A stretch of 64,000 nt of DNA from Sphingobium boeckii (GCF_014199215.1 NZ_JACIJC010000002.1:124001-188000), one strand, 5' to 3'; shown: positions 8,013 to 17,420, counted from the first letter of the stretch. Numbers and translations: made by a program. The notes: generated by a model from the sequence alone, not told the origin.

Positions 8013-8681
8013 ATGCTCAAACTCTTCATCGGCAATAAGGCCTATTCGTCATGGTCGCTGCGCGGCTGGCTCGCAGTGCGGCAGTCCGGCCTGCCGTTCG
8101 AGGAGAATGTCGTCCCGCTCTACGATCAGGATTGGGATCATCGCCGCGAGGGGGATGAATTCGCCCCCTCCTCGGGCAAGGTGCCAATCCTGTGGGATGG
8201 CGATGCCGTGGTGTGGGACAGTCTGGCGATCGTCGAATATCTCGCCGAGAAAGCGGGTCGCGACAAATTCTGGCCCGAGGACGATGCCGCCCGCGCGATG
8301 GCGCGCTCCATGGCTGCCGAAATGCACTCCAGCTTCGCCGCGCTCCGCCGCGAGCATAGCATGAACATCCGTCAGGTGTTTCCGGCACAGCCGCCGTCCG
8401 AACCCGTGGTGCACGATATCGTGCGTATCATGCAGCTCTGGGCGGAGGCGCGCGCACGCTTTGGCGGATCGGGTGACTTTCTGTTCGGTGATTTCGGCGC
8501 GGCCGATATCATGTTTGCACCGGTGGTGACGCGCTTCATCACCTGGTCGCTCCCGATCGCGCGTTTTGCCGAAGGCTATATGCAGGCTATGATCGCGCAT
8601 CCCTTCATGCAGGACTGGATCGCCGGTGCGCAGGCCGAGGATTGGGTGATCGAAAAGTTCGAGCAGCCCCAGGGGGCATAG
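8013..8681 (+). CDS. Glutathione S-transferase family protein
   Basis: The ATG at 8013 gives 222 residues opening MLKLFIGNKAYSSWSLRGWL, the thioredoxin-fold N-terminus with the Ser-Ser-Trp-Ser active-site region typical of one bacterial GST subgroup. GKVPILWDGDAVVWDSLAIVEYL follows, holding the conserved cis-Pro and the glutathione-binding Asp-Ser. An all-helical C-terminal domain (about 90-215) completes the fold. A GST of this type conjugates glutathione to electrophiles in the cytosol; the substrate cannot be read from sequence. A frame extension to 7974 is possible but adds residues from the repeat region. Confidence 0.9.
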   Translation: MLKLFIGNKAYSSWSLRGWLAVRQSGLPFEENVVPLYDQDWDHRREGDEFAPSSGKVPILWDGDAVVWDSLAIVEYLAEKAGRDKFWPEDDAARAMARSMAAEMHSSFAALRREHSMNIRQVFPAQPPSEPVVHDIVRIMQLWAEARARFGGSGDFLFGDFGAADIMFAPVVTRFITWSLPIARFAEGYMQAMIAHPFMQDWIAGAQAEDWVIEKFEQPQGA

Positions 8682-8705
8682 AGTCTTACCACAGCTTCCA
8701 AAAAA

Positions 8706-8779
8706 CCGTTTGTCCCGAGCGAAGTCGAGGGACGTTGTCCCCTGCACCACGTGTCTCGATTGCGCTCGACACAAACGGG
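8706..8779. repeat. Intergenic inverted repeat, family A
   Basis: CCGTTTGTCCCGAGCGAAGT begins an intact left arm at 8706. The right arm (about 8750-8779) is degraded but keeps CTCGACACAAACGG. The loop contains CCCTGCACCACG, shared with the copies at 29430 and 30612. Confidence 0.85.
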
Positions 8780-8803
8780 TTTAAGGTGAATTGAGGGTCA
8801 GCC

Positions 8804-9253
8804 CTAAAATTCCGACCCATCCTTGCGCCGCTGCCCGCCCTTGTCGGCGAACAGGTGCATGTCGATATCGGGATAGTGACAGTCGGAGTTCGAAGGCCGC
8901 CCGATCGCCACATAGACGCAATCCATGTCGCTTTCGTTGATCAGCACATGACCATTGCCGTCATTCTTGGGAAAGGCAGCAACGTCCCCGGCCTTCATCG
9001 GATGACGCCCCAGATCATCCACCAATGTCGCCTCTCCGGCGATCATCACCACCATTTCATCCTCGCCCACATGCCAGTGGCGCTGACCGGACCAGGCACC
9101 GGGCTTGAGCACGACATGGCTCGCGCCAAAATCGGTGATCCCCGATGCTGGCGCCAGGCGGCGATACCAGCGCTCTTGGATCACGTCGGCATAGACGGGC
9201 GGATAGCCCGTGGCATTGGTCTGCGGAAGGGATTCGAGATCGAGCTTGGGCAT
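8804..9253 (-). CDS. Cupin domain protein
   Basis: The chosen ATG gives 149 residues beginning MPKLDLESLPQTNATGYPP; GGAG lies 7 bases upstream on the minus strand. A single cupin barrel is seen with motif 1 HWHVGEDEMVVMIAGE (His, His and Glu metal ligands) and motif 2 GDVAAFPKNDGNGHVLIN. Proteins of this form are often called cupin or sugar-binding-like conserved proteins, and the substrate is unknown. It is transcribed divergently from dapE with only about 50 bases between starts. Confidence 0.85.
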   Translation of the reverse strand: MPKLDLESLPQTNATGYPPVYADVIQERWYRRLAPASGITDFGASHVVLKPGAWSGQRHWHVGEDEMVVMIAGEATLVDDLGRHPMKAGDVAAFPKNDGNGHVLINESDMDCVYVAIGRPSNSDCHYPDIDMHLFADKGGQRRKDGSEF

Positions 9254-9302
9254 GATGCCGCTCCGGCTGGTCAAATTGGAATGTGCAAGCTAGGCGATCG
9301 GC

Positions 9303-10454
9303 ATGAGCATTTCCATCGATCCCGTCGATCTCGCCTGCCGTCTGATCGCCTGCCCCAGCGTCACCCCCGCCACCGGCGCGGTGTTCGATGTGCTGGAGGA
9401 AGCGCTGGCGGGCATCGGCTTTGCGGTGCACCGCTTCATCGCAGGTGATGCGCCGGATGGCCCGGTGGAAAACCTCTTCGCCATCCGCGGGTCGGGCGCG
9501 CCGCATTTTGCTTATGCCGGGCATCTCGATGTCGTGCCGCCCGGCGCTGGCTGGGCCGGCGATCCCTTCACCCCCCAAATCCGGGGTGACCTGCTCTATG
9601 GCCGAGGGGCGGTGGATATGAAGGGCTCGATCGCGGCCTTTGTGGCGGCTGCCGCGCGCCATGCCGATCATCCCGGCACGATCAGCCTGATCATTACCGG
9701 CGACGAGGAAGGCCCGGCGGTGCACGGCACGGTGGTCCTGATCGAGCATATGCAGGCGGCGGGCCAGATCCCAGATCTGTGCCTGGTCGGCGAGCCCACG
9801 TCGGTCAACCGGCTGGGCGACATGATCAAGATCGGCCGGCGCGGCTCGGTCAATATGTGGATCACCGTCGCGGGCACGCAGGGGCATGTTGCCTATCCAC
9901 ATCTGGCCGACAATCCCATCCCCGCGCTGGTCCGCATCCTTTCCCGGATCGAGGCGATCACATTGGATGAGGGCACGGACTGGTTTCAGGCCTCCAATAT
10001 CGAGATCACGGATGTGGAAGTGGGCAATCCCGCCACCAATGTGATCCCCGCCGCCGCCAAGGCGCGGCTCAGCATCCGCTTCAACGATCTCCACAGCGGC
10101 GAAGCGCTGGCCGCGCGCATTCGGGCGATCTGCGAGGAGGAATCGCCCCGCGCCGCGCTGGAAGCGAAAATCTCCGGTGAGGCCTTCTTCACCCCGCCTG
10201 GTGCCTTTTCCGACATGATCTCGGCAGCCATAACCAAACACACGGGGATCACGCCCGAACTGTCGACCACCGGCGGCACGTCCGACGCCCGCTTCCTGTC
10301 CAAACTCTGCCCGGTGGTGGAATTTGGCCTGCTGAACGCGACGATGCACAAGCTTGACGAGGCTGTCGCAGTTCAGGATATCGCCGTGCTGACGGATATT
10401 TTCGCGGATATCATTGAAGCGGCGTTGAAACGATCAAAGTCGATTTTGGTTTAA
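9303..10454 (+). CDS. dapE: Succinyl-diaminopimelate desuccinylase
   Basis: The 383-residue M20 metallopeptidase-fold enzyme hydrolyses N-succinyl-LL-2,6-diaminopimelate in lysine and peptidoglycan-precursor synthesis. Zinc-ligand motifs are present: GHLDVVPPG with His74 and Asp76, RGAVDMKGS with Asp105, and TGDEEG with catalytic Glu135 and ligand Glu136. Later GEPTSVNRLGDMIKIGRRGS and the STTGGTSDARF segment are DapE-specific. Length is normal for the family. The gene stands alone, followed by a perfect repeat. Confidence 0.95.
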   Translation: MSISIDPVDLACRLIACPSVTPATGAVFDVLEEALAGIGFAVHRFIAGDAPDGPVENLFAIRGSGAPHFAYAGHLDVVPPGAGWAGDPFTPQIRGDLLYGRGAVDMKGSIAAFVAAAARHADHPGTISLIITGDEEGPAVHGTVVLIEHMQAAGQIPDLCLVGEPTSVNRLGDMIKIGRRGSVNMWITVAGTQGHVAYPHLADNPIPALVRILSRIEAITLDEGTDWFQASNIEITDVEVGNPATNVIPAAAKARLSIRFNDLHSGEALAARIRAICEEESPRAALEAKISGEAFFTPPGAFSDMISAAITKHTGITPELSTTGGTSDARFLSKLCPVVEFGLLNATMHKLDEAVAVQDIAVLTDIFADIIEAALKRSKSILV

Positions 10455-10459
10455 AATAC

Positions 10460-10532
10460 CCGTTTGTCCCGAGCGAAGTCGAGGGACGTGGTGCTTGGTC
10501 CAACGTCCCTCGACTTCGCTCGGGACAAACGG
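10460..10532. repeat. Perfect inverted repeat, family A
   Basis: Arms of 29 bases at 10460-10488 and 10504-10532 are exact inverted copies around a 15-base loop. The arm reads CCGTTTGTCCCGAGCGAAGT then CGAGGGACG. It lies between the convergent ends of dapE and the GGDEF-EAL gene and could act as a bidirectional terminator, but no T run follows. Confidence 0.95.
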
Positions 10533-10550
10533 TTTGCTACTGAAACAGCG

Positions 10551-12236
10551 TCACGCCACCGCCAGAATCGGCCCGTCCGCTTTCGACCAGTCGATAAAGC
10601 TCTGCTCGTCCATCGGCGTCGCAATCGCATAGCCCTGGAAGGAATCGCAGCCGATCACTTTCAAAACGTCGATCTGATCGCGGGTCTCCACGCCCTCGGC
10701 GACCACCTTGTGGCCCAGGCCGTGGATCAGCCCGATCATGGCCTGCGCGATGATCCGCGCCTGTTCGGAGCTGGCGATGTCGGCGATCAGGCTGCGATCG
10801 AGCTTCACCCGGTCGATCGGCATATCCCGCAGCCGCGCGAAATTCGAATAGCCCGTGCCGAAATCGTCGATCGCGATCATCGCGCCATCGCGGCGGAACG
10901 CGGCCATTTCCTTAAACACCGCTTCGCCGCAGGTCATCGCCAGTGCCTCTGTGATCTCCAGCTCAAGCAGACGGGGCGGCGCGCCATGATAGTCCATCCG
11001 CTCGCGCAGACGGCTGAAGAAATCGCGTTGCTCGATCTGGCGCGGGCTGATGTTGATCGACAGGCGCTGCTGGATGCCAAAGGAATCCCAGCGCGCGATC
11101 GTGGCCGCCACCGCGTCGATCACCCAGTCCCCGATCTCGATGATCAGATTGCTGTCCTCGGCGGTGTCGATGAACGCGCCGGGCAAGCGCAACCCGGTTT
11201 CCGGATGATTCCAGCGCAGCAGCGCTTCGGCCGACGTCGGCGCGCCACTGATCAGATCCACCTGCGGCTGGAAGGCGAGCGTGAACTGCTTGCTTTCGAT
11301 CGCCACGCGCAGATCGCGCTCCAGATCGAGTTTTTCGGTGAGATCCTCCGCCAGCGCATCGGTGTAGAGCTGCGCCTGACCGCGCCCGCTCGCCTTGGCA
11401 TGATACATGGCGACGTCGGCCGCCTTCATGAGCGTGGTGAGTGACTGACCATGGACGGGATGCAGCGCGACCCCGATCGAGGCGCCGACGCGGACGGTGT
11501 GGCCCGAAAGCGAGATATCCTCGTTCAGCGCGTTCAATATCTTCTGCGCCACGCGCATCGCGTCCGCCTCGCCCGTCACGCTGGGCAGGAACAGGGTGAA
11601 TTCATCGCCGCCCAGCCGGCCGAGCACGCCATGCGCCGCGCCTTCGCGTCCGGCGGCGCGCTCCGAATGCAGCACGGTGCGCAGCCGATTGGCAACCCTC
11701 ACCAGAAGCTGGTCGCCTTGGGCATGGCCCAGCGTGTCGTTCACCATCTTGAAATTGTCGAGGTCCACGAACAGCAGCGCCGACACCGTATCATCGGGCA
11801 GATCGATCAGCGTCCGTTCCACATCGCGGCGGAAATTGGTGCGGTTCGGCAATCCTGTTACCGGATCGAACATCGCCAGATTGTTGATGCTTTCCAGCGT
11901 GGAGCGCGTTTCGATGAACATGGCGTCCATCGTCTTGGCCAGTTCGGGCAAGCATTGGCGCACCGCATCTGGCGTGGGCGCTTCGAAATCGCCTTGCGCG
12001 GCTTCGATCAGGCGCTTGATCGCTGCGTCCACAGCATTGGCCACCACGGTCAGCGTTTGATTGGCCGAAGCCCAGCTCATCGCGGCGCAGATGATCGCGA
12101 CCACCAGCGCGTTTCCAGCGTTGCCGGCATGGGAGGCCGCGGCGCTGCTCCCCGCCAGCATCGCGAGGATGAAGGTTCCTGCGCCGATGCACAGGGCGAA
12201 GGCAAATGCCCGGTTCTTGAGAGAATCGCCTTCCAT
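10551..12236 (-). CDS. Membrane GGDEF-EAL protein (c-di-GMP cyclase/phosphodiesterase)
   Basis: The 561-residue protein has two hydrophobic N-terminal stretches (about 8-30 and 40-58). A GGDEF domain (about 120-290) has an intact GGDEF at 209-213, and an EAL domain (about 305-555) has EALLRW at 337-342. The EAL catalytic and metal positions look intact (NISPRQ, LELEITE, IDDFGTGYSNF, KLDRS, VAEGVE), so both making and breaking cyclic di-GMP are possible; which dominates cannot be told from sequence. No I-site RxxD precedes the GGDEF motif at the usual spacing. It is a single-gene unit. Confidence 0.93.
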   Translation of the reverse strand: MEGDSLKNRAFAFALCIGAGTFILAMLAGSSAAASHAGNAGNALVVAIICAAMSWASANQTLTVVANAVDAAIKRLIEAAQGDFEAPTPDAVRQCLPELAKTMDAMFIETRSTLESINNLAMFDPVTGLPNRTNFRRDVERTLIDLPDDTVSALLFVDLDNFKMVNDTLGHAQGDQLLVRVANRLRTVLHSERAAGREGAAHGVLGRLGGDEFTLFLPSVTGEADAMRVAQKILNALNEDISLSGHTVRVGASIGVALHPVHGQSLTTLMKAADVAMYHAKASGRGQAQLYTDALAEDLTEKLDLERDLRVAIESKQFTLAFQPQVDLISGAPTSAEALLRWNHPETGLRLPGAFIDTAEDSNLIIEIGDWVIDAVAATIARWDSFGIQQRLSINISPRQIEQRDFFSRLRERMDYHGAPPRLLELEITEALAMTCGEAVFKEMAAFRRDGAMIAIDDFGTGYSNFARLRDMPIDRVKLDRSLIADIASSEQARIIAQAMIGLIHGLGHKVVAEGVETRDQIDVLKVIGCDSFQGYAIATPMDEQSFIDWSKADGPILAVA

Positions 12237-12337
12237 GATATCGCTTGATGATCCTCAGAAATCGGCGGGCCGTCGCTAAGGCCTCTTGAACGCGCACCAT
12301 TCGCATTGCCGGGTTAAGGAACGATTGATGGAAGAGA

Positions 12338-12907
12338 TTAAGAAACCGTTCTTCCCCGTTTGAGGATGATATACAGCGCCCCTGCCCCGCCATGACGCGG
12401 GTGTGCATTGCGCACGGCGGCAATCGCACTGCCGTGGCGGGAATAAGCGATCCAGTCGCCCACCGCCGCGCGAATCAAGCCGCGCTTCGGCGGACCACCA
12501 AGCGATTGAGATTTTGGCGCTTTTCCCGTGATGAGCAACACCACGCGCGCGCCATCGGCGATCGCGCGCTCCAGGCTGGCATCAAGCAGCCGATGCGCGG
12601 ATTCGAGCGTATGGCCATGCAGGTCGACCGCGAAATCCGGGCTGACCACGCCCTTGCCCAGCCTGCGGTCCCAACTCCCGTCCAGCGTGTTCGATGGCTC
12701 TGGCCTGGGCGGGGTTTTGGCGAGCGGCGGCGGCTTCACCGCGACCGGTGCCGCGCGCACTCTGGATTTGGGCAGAGCCGGTTTGGGCGGTGGCGCTGAT
12801 GCCGGTGTTTCGGCGGGGGCTGCCCGCGCCGGTGCGATCGGATTGACGCTCTCGATCACCCGCGCCCACAGCGCGCGCTCTTCAGCGCCGAGCCGACGGC
12901 CCGGCAT
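12338..12907 (-). CDS. Smr domain protein
   Basis: The ATG at 12907 has GGAAAG about 5 bases upstream and gives MPGRRLGAEERALWARV, which I judge to be the usual start; another ATG lies 5 codons earlier. A Pro/Ala-rich linker (about 20-75) leads to a Smr domain with DLHGHTLESAHRLL and a terminal GGxGALYIILKR. Smr domains are small MutS2-type nucleases or nucleic-acid-binding modules. It is the last gene of a minus-strand operon with mltA and a Tim44-like gene, overlapping the end of mltA by about 26 bases. Confidence 0.88.
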   Translation of the reverse strand: MPGRRLGAEERALWARVIESVNPIAPARAAPAETPASAPPPKPALPKSRVRAAPVAVKPPPLAKTPPRPEPSNTLDGSWDRRLGKGVVSPDFAVDLHGHTLESAHRLLDASLERAIADGARVVLLITGKAPKSQSLGGPPKRGLIRAAVGDWIAYSRHGSAIAAVRNAHPRHGGAGALYIILKRGRTVS

Positions 12908-14135
12908 GGCCGCTTTCCGCATTCAGGCGCGCCACGGTGCCGATCGGCAGCAGCAGAAAGGCCGTCCCCCTGCCAGACATGCCGCCCGCGATCGCCCGTG
13001 CGCGCGCGCCTGCGCCCCAGAAGGTATCGAACCGATTGGCCCCCTTGATCGCGCCGCCGACATCCTGCGCCACCCAGATCCCCGCGGCTTCCGCGCGATC
13101 GAGCGAGAGGAAGACGGGCGCGCCCAGGGGCGTGAAATCGGGATCGGTCGCGACGCTCGCGCCACCGGCCACGGGCAAACCCATCGCCCCCAGCGGCCCC
13201 GCCCCGGTCAGTTCGCGGAAGAAGACGAAGCTCTTGTTCTCGTCCATCACGGCGCGACCCTGTTCGGGATTGGCGCGCAGCCAGCTCATGATGCCCTGCA
13301 TCGAGGCTTGCCCCTTGGGCACCAGCCCGCGATCAAGCAGCAATTTGCCGATCCCGGTATAGCCGCGACCGTTCTGATTATCATAGCCGATCCGCATCAC
13401 CGATCCGTCGGGCAGCTTGAGCCGTCCGGAGCCCTGGATCTGCAGGAAGAAGAATTCCACCGGGTCCGCGGCCCAGGCGAGTTCGAGCCCCTTGTCCGCC
13501 AACGCCCCGTCCACGATCTCGCTGCGCTGATAATAAGGCACCAACGCGCCCTTCTCGACGCGGCCGCGCACTTTTTTGCCCTTCAGGTCCTCGCTGAACA
13601 GGCCGAGATCGACATCCACCAGATCCCCCGGCTTGCGATAGACCGGCACATCATAGCCTGCGCCGCGCGTGCGCGATCCTGCAATCTCGGGTTCGAAATA
13701 GCCCGTGGCATGGGCGGCACCCGTGCCGATCTGCACGGTCTCGAAATAGCGCCTGAAAAAACCGGGAGCGTCGCTAGCGTTCCAGTCCGGCGCTGCGGCG
13801 CAGGCAGCGGCCCAATCCGCGCCGCGGGTCAGCCCACTGCTGTCATTGCGCTTGATGAGCGCGGGGCAGCTTGTCTGGAACGCTTTCAACGCACGTTCGG
13901 CCTGCGCCTGCGCAATCGGCAGAGCGGCGATCGGCGTTCCGGCAATCGCGCCTGCCGCGCGGGCGTTGAGCGCCGTCGTCACCGGCGCGGCCACGGGGAT
14001 GGCGGGCAAGGGCGTGGTGAATTGCGGGGCGGCTATGGGATCGGTGGGTGCAGGCGCGCCCGGCGGCACGATCCGTGCGCTGCACGCGCCCAGCGCAAGC
14101 GCCGCCAGCGCGATCAACGCCCCCCGCTGGATCAC
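12882..14135 (-). CDS. mltA: Membrane-bound lytic murein transglycosylase A
   Basis: The GTG at 14135 gives 417 residues with a lipoprotein signal ending in the lipobox LGAC. This start lies just after the stop of the Tim44-like gene; an upstream frame extension would run inside that gene. The MltA domain (about 150-300) has GYFEPEIAGSRTRGAGYDVPVYRKP and IQGSGRLKLPDGSVMRIGYDNQNG. The 3D domain (about 330-400) includes FTPLGAPVFLSLD and VAQDVGGAIKGANRFDTFWGAG with catalytic Asp. It cleaves peptidoglycan to 1,6-anhydro-muropeptides at the outer membrane. That product class is also the usual signal for AmpR-type beta-lactamase regulators such as the one at 38.4 kb. Confidence 0.93.
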   Translation of the reverse strand: MIQRGALIALAALALGACSARIVPPGAPAPTDPIAAPQFTTPLPAIPVAAPVTTALNARAAGAIAGTPIAALPIAQAQAERALKAFQTSCPALIKRNDSSGLTRGADWAAACAAAPDWNASDAPGFFRRYFETVQIGTGAAHATGYFEPEIAGSRTRGAGYDVPVYRKPGDLVDVDLGLFSEDLKGKKVRGRVEKGALVPYYQRSEIVDGALADKGLELAWAADPVEFFFLQIQGSGRLKLPDGSVMRIGYDNQNGRGYTGIGKLLLDRGLVPKGQASMQGIMSWLRANPEQGRAVMDENKSFVFFRELTGAGPLGAMGLPVAGGASVATDPDFTPLGAPVFLSLDRAEAAGIWVAQDVGGAIKGANRFDTFWGAGARARAIAGGMSGRGTAFLLLPIGTVARLNAESGHAGPSARR

Positions 14136-14137
14136 GG

Positions 14138-14791
14138 TCAGGCCGCCTCGTCGGTGTCGATCAATATCCAGTTGGGATCGGACGCGCGCACCTGGCGGCT
14201 GAACGTCCACACGTCATGCGTTGGCACTGCGTCGCTCATCGAGCCGGCGATCACATTGCCCTCGGCGTCGCGGGTCACCGCGGCGATATCGGCGTCGAAC
14301 TGGACGGTGACCCGTGCGGTCTGCCCTTCGAGCACCGCGTCGGAGATGCTCGCCTTTTCAATCGCGACCAGGCGGTTGTCCAGCACATGGCCCGCCGCCT
14401 TGCGGTCTGCGATCGCTTCCAGAAACGCCGCGCGCACGTCATCGGCGGCAAGCTCCTGCAGGGTTTCCTCGTCGCCCTTCCAATAGGCTTCCAGCGTCAT
14501 GCGATAGGCCGCCTTGGCGCCCTCGACGAAGCGGCCGGGTTCGAACTGATTGTCGGCGGCTGCGATCGCGCGGACGCCGGCAAGGGCACCGGGCGCGACC
14601 AAGGGATCGGGCAGGCTGCGCGCATCGGGCGCGGTCTCGCCCAGCGGCGTGGAGGGCGGCGCAGTGGAGGCGCGTTCGTCGGCGGCCCGCGGGAGGGGCT
14701 GCTGCTCATGACCGGTCCGCTTGCCCAGCACCGAATAGAGCCGGAAAGCGAGGAAAGCCGATACCATGGCAAGAATTACAACCGTCGTCAC
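14138..14791 (-). CDS. Tim44-like domain membrane protein
   Basis: The 217-residue protein has one N-terminal transmembrane segment (about 2-22), a low-complexity linker (30-75) and a C-terminal Tim44/MRPL45 domain (about 85-215) with GAKAAYRMTLEAYWKGDEETLQELAADDV. The domain is shared with the mitochondrial import motor subunit Tim44; in alphaproteobacteria it is a membrane-anchored protein of uncertain role. It is divergent from secB, and the next genes mltA and smr are tightly coupled downstream. The pairing with secB is a recurrent alphaproteobacterial arrangement. Confidence 0.87.
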   Translation of the reverse strand: MTTVVILAMVSAFLAFRLYSVLGKRTGHEQQPLPRAADERASTAPPSTPLGETAPDARSLPDPLVAPGALAGVRAIAAADNQFEPGRFVEGAKAAYRMTLEAYWKGDEETLQELAADDVRAAFLEAIADRKAAGHVLDNRLVAIEKASISDAVLEGQTARVTVQFDADIAAVTRDAEGNVIAGSMSDAVPTHDVWTFSRQVRASDPNWILIDTDEAA

Positions 14792-15020
14792 AGGGCCTCC
14801 GTTCGCACACTGCGTCCTACATAGGGATGCGTGCGCCGCGTTTCAAACACCAATCATAGCGCAGAAACACCGCACAATGCCAGTCCTCTCCTTCACAACC
14901 GCCAACCCCGCCATTGCCCTCGTCTCCGCCCGCTGCTAGTCGCGCGCGGCATAGGTCGTTCGGCGGGGTCGCCGCGCGGCCCGACACAGACATTCACTAT
15001 AGAATTAAGGGCGATACCAA

Positions 15021-15533
15021 ATGGCCGATGAAGCAGGCGCGAACACCACGATCGATCCACTGGCCAATGGCGAGGATACCGCGCCTCAGGCCGGGATGAT
15101 CTCGCAATATGTGAAGGATCTCTCGTTCGAGAACCCCAATGCCCCCGCGGTCTATCAGTGGCAGGGCCAGCCGCGCATCGACGTTCAGTTCAACATCGGC
15201 TCGCAGCAGGCCGGCGAAGACGTCTACGAAGTGATGCTCAAGATCGACGTGCGCGCCGATTCCGCGGACAAGGTCGCCTTCCAGGTCGAACTCGCTTACG
15301 CTGGCCTCTTCGGGCTGCGCAACATCCCCGAAGACCAGCTTCAGCCTTTCCTGCTCGCCGAAGCGCCGCGCATCCTCTTCCCCTTCGCCCGCCGCGTGCT
15401 GGCGGACGCCGTCCGCGATGGCGGCTTCCCGCCTTTGCTGCTCGAACCCATCGATTTCGGCGCGCTCTACATGAGCCAGCTTCAGGGGCAGCAGGACGCG
15501 CTGGCCAATGCGGAGCCGGAAGGCCAGGCATAA
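15021..15533 (+). CDS. secB: Protein export chaperone SecB
   Basis: The 170-residue acidic protein has the SecB core: ISQYVKDLSFENPNAP, then QVELAYAGLFGLRNIPEDQLQPFLLAEAPRILFPFARRV and PPLLLEPIDFGALY. It keeps secretory proteins unfolded and passes them to SecA. N- and C-terminal extensions are of the normal alphaproteobacterial type. The gene starts a secB-murJ-trpS order on the plus strand; 229 bases separate it from the divergent Tim44-like gene and must hold both promoters, though none stands out. Confidence 0.96.
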   Translation: MADEAGANTTIDPLANGEDTAPQAGMISQYVKDLSFENPNAPAVYQWQGQPRIDVQFNIGSQQAGEDVYEVMLKIDVRADSADKVAFQVELAYAGLFGLRNIPEDQLQPFLLAEAPRILFPFARRVLADAVRDGGFPPLLLEPIDFGALYMSQLQGQQDALANAEPEGQA

Positions 15534-15571
15534 GCCCGGGCCAGACCGACGATTAAAAGGAAGACGCGCCG

Positions 15572-17128
15572 ATGAGCCTGATCAAGTCCATGGGCACGAT
15601 CGGCGGGCTGACCATGGTCAGCCGCGTCTTCGGCTTTGCGCGCGAGATGATGATGTCGCGCATCATGGGCGCCAGCGGGGCGGCGGATGCGTTCCTGGTG
15701 GCGTTCCGCCTGCCCAACACCTTCCGTCGTCTCTTTGGCGAAGGTGCCTTTTCCGCCGGCTTCGTGCCGCTGTTCAGCCAGCGGTATCACGGGCCGGGCG
15801 GCATGGAGGAAGCGCGCAAGTTTTCCGAAGAGGTGCTGGCGGTGTTCCTGCCCACGCTCTTCCTGTTCACGCTCGTGTTCGAACTCGCCATGCCGCTCTT
15901 CGTCGGCGCGATCGCATCGGGGTTTGTTGACGAGCCCGCGAAATTCGAACTCACGGTGTTCCTCACGCGGATCACCATGCCCTATCTGCTGCTGATCAGC
16001 CTCGTCTCGCTCTTCTCGGGCGTTCTCAATTCATTGACCAAATTCGCCGCGGCGGCCTTTGCTCCGGCGCTCTTGAACGTGGCCATGCTGATCGCTTTGA
16101 TCATCGTGCCCACCGGCGGCGCGGCCAGCGCCACCGCGCTCTCCATGGGCGTCACCGCGGGCGGCTTCCTGCAATTGGCCCTGATGTGGAACAGCGCGCG
16201 CAAGGCCGGCGTCTCGCTCAAATGGCGCAAGCCCGTCATCACGCCGGGCGTGAAGCAATTCTTCGTGGTCGTCATTCCCGCCACTTTGGGCGCGGGCGTC
16301 TATCAGATCAGCCAGCTCATCGACACCTTCTTCGCCACGCGCCTGCCCGAAGGTTCGATGAGCTACATCAATTATTCGGACCGGCTGAACCAGCTTCCTT
16401 TGTCCGTGATCGGCACCGCGCTGGGCACCGCGATCCTGCCGCAGATCAGCCGCTTCATCAGCAAGGGCGAGCCCGACGAAGCCGCCAAGGTGCAGGGTCA
16501 GGCGGTCGAACTCTCCATGCTGCTCTGCCTGCCCGCCGCGCTCGCGCTCGCCGTGGTCGCCGGGCCGCTCGTCTCCGCGCTGTTCCAGGGCGGCAAATTC
16601 ACCGCCGAGGATGCGATGATCACCGGCAACACGCTCGCGATCATCGTCTCGGGCCTGCCCGCTTATGTGCTGGTCAAGGTCATCACGCCGGGTTTTTATG
16701 CGCGCAAGGATACCAAGACCCCGGTCAAGACCGCGGTGATCGTGCTCGTCGCCAATGTCGTGCTCAATTTCCTGCTGATCCCCCCCTTCGGCATCTACGG
16801 CCTCGCCATCGCCATATCCGCCTGTTCATGGCTCAATGCAGTGATGCTCTATGTCATCCTGCGCCACCGCGGCCATTTCCGCATCGAAAACTGGCTCTGG
16901 AGCCGCATCGCCCGCCAGATCGCGGCTGGCCTCGTCATGGTCGTAGCGCTTTACGGATTGCGGGTGCTGCTGACGGACTGGTTCGCGGGATCGGTAATCG
17001 AGCGCCTGGCCGGCGTCACCGCGCTCGTCGGCACCGGGGGCGTGGTCTATTTCGCCGTCGCTTTCGCGATCGGCGCGATGGACCGCGACGGGATCATGCT
17101 GTTGTTGCGGCGGAAGAAGGCGGGCTGA
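15572..17128 (+). CDS. murJ: Lipid II flippase MurJ
   Basis: The 518-residue polytopic protein has about 14 hydrophobic segments. It opens with GTIGGLTMVSRVFGFAREMMMSRIMGASGAADAFLVAFRLPN, the MviN/MurJ signature including conserved Arg and Asp, and later INYSDRLNQLPLSVIGTALGTAILP and PGFYARKDTKTPVK. It moves lipid II across the inner membrane for peptidoglycan synthesis. It follows secB by 38 bases. Its normal downstream neighbour, trpS, is separated from it here by about 1.9 kb of low-GC inserted DNA. Confidence 0.96.
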   Translation: MSLIKSMGTIGGLTMVSRVFGFAREMMMSRIMGASGAADAFLVAFRLPNTFRRLFGEGAFSAGFVPLFSQRYHGPGGMEEARKFSEEVLAVFLPTLFLFTLVFELAMPLFVGAIASGFVDEPAKFELTVFLTRITMPYLLLISLVSLFSGVLNSLTKFAAAAFAPALLNVAMLIALIIVPTGGAASATALSMGVTAGGFLQLALMWNSARKAGVSLKWRKPVITPGVKQFFVVVIPATLGAGVYQISQLIDTFFATRLPEGSMSYINYSDRLNQLPLSVIGTALGTAILPQISRFISKGEPDEAAKVQGQAVELSMLLCLPAALALAVVAGPLVSALFQGGKFTAEDAMITGNTLAIIVSGLPAYVLVKVITPGFYARKDTKTPVKTAVIVLVANVVLNFLLIPPFGIYGLAIAISACSWLNAVMLYVILRHRGHFRIENWLWSRIARQIAAGLVMVVALYGLRVLLTDWFAGSVIERLAGVTALVGTGGVVYFAVAFAIGAMDRDGIMLLLRRKKAG

Positions 17129-17383
17129 GTGGCCAAGGCTTTTCATCAAGCGTTCGGATTCACAGCCGCCCACCAACACCAAATGATTGCTCCGAGTTAT
17201 AGCCAGTTTCTGGGCCGCTAGGCGAATATAAATCGGGTTGGAACTGTCTCGCACCCTCCCCTCCTTCGCGGGGCGCATCGAGACTCGGCGGCGTGCCGCT
17301 AGTCGCAGTGGTAAGGATTCCTATTCTATTTTGTTAGGAACTCCGGAGCAGGTCGAATTCTTACCAGTTAACGTGTGTTACGT
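17129..17383. other. Left flank of the inserted low-GC segment
   Basis: This gap between murJ and the SIR2-like gene has no recognisable coding sequence. GGATTCCTA at about 17318 is nearly mirrored by TAGGAACTCC ending about 17345, a weak hairpin. I looked for a direct repeat matching the right flank and saw none. Confidence 0.5.
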
Positions 17384-17414
17384 CGGTTGAATATCGCAAT
17401 TCAACCGTTACTAT
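17384..17414 (+). promoter_or_regulatory. Promoter and palindrome of the SIR2-like gene
   Basis: CGGTTGAAT (17384-17392) and ATTCAACCG (17399-17407) form a 9-base inverted repeat with a 6-base centre. TTGAAT (17387-17392) and TACTAT (17409-17414), spaced 16 bases, resemble a sigma-70 promoter. Transcription would then begin at about 17421, the A of the ATG, and no Shine-Dalgarno sequence precedes that ATG. The palindrome covers the -35 and spacer, where an operator would sit. Confidence 0.5.
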
Positions 17415-17420
17415 ATCGAC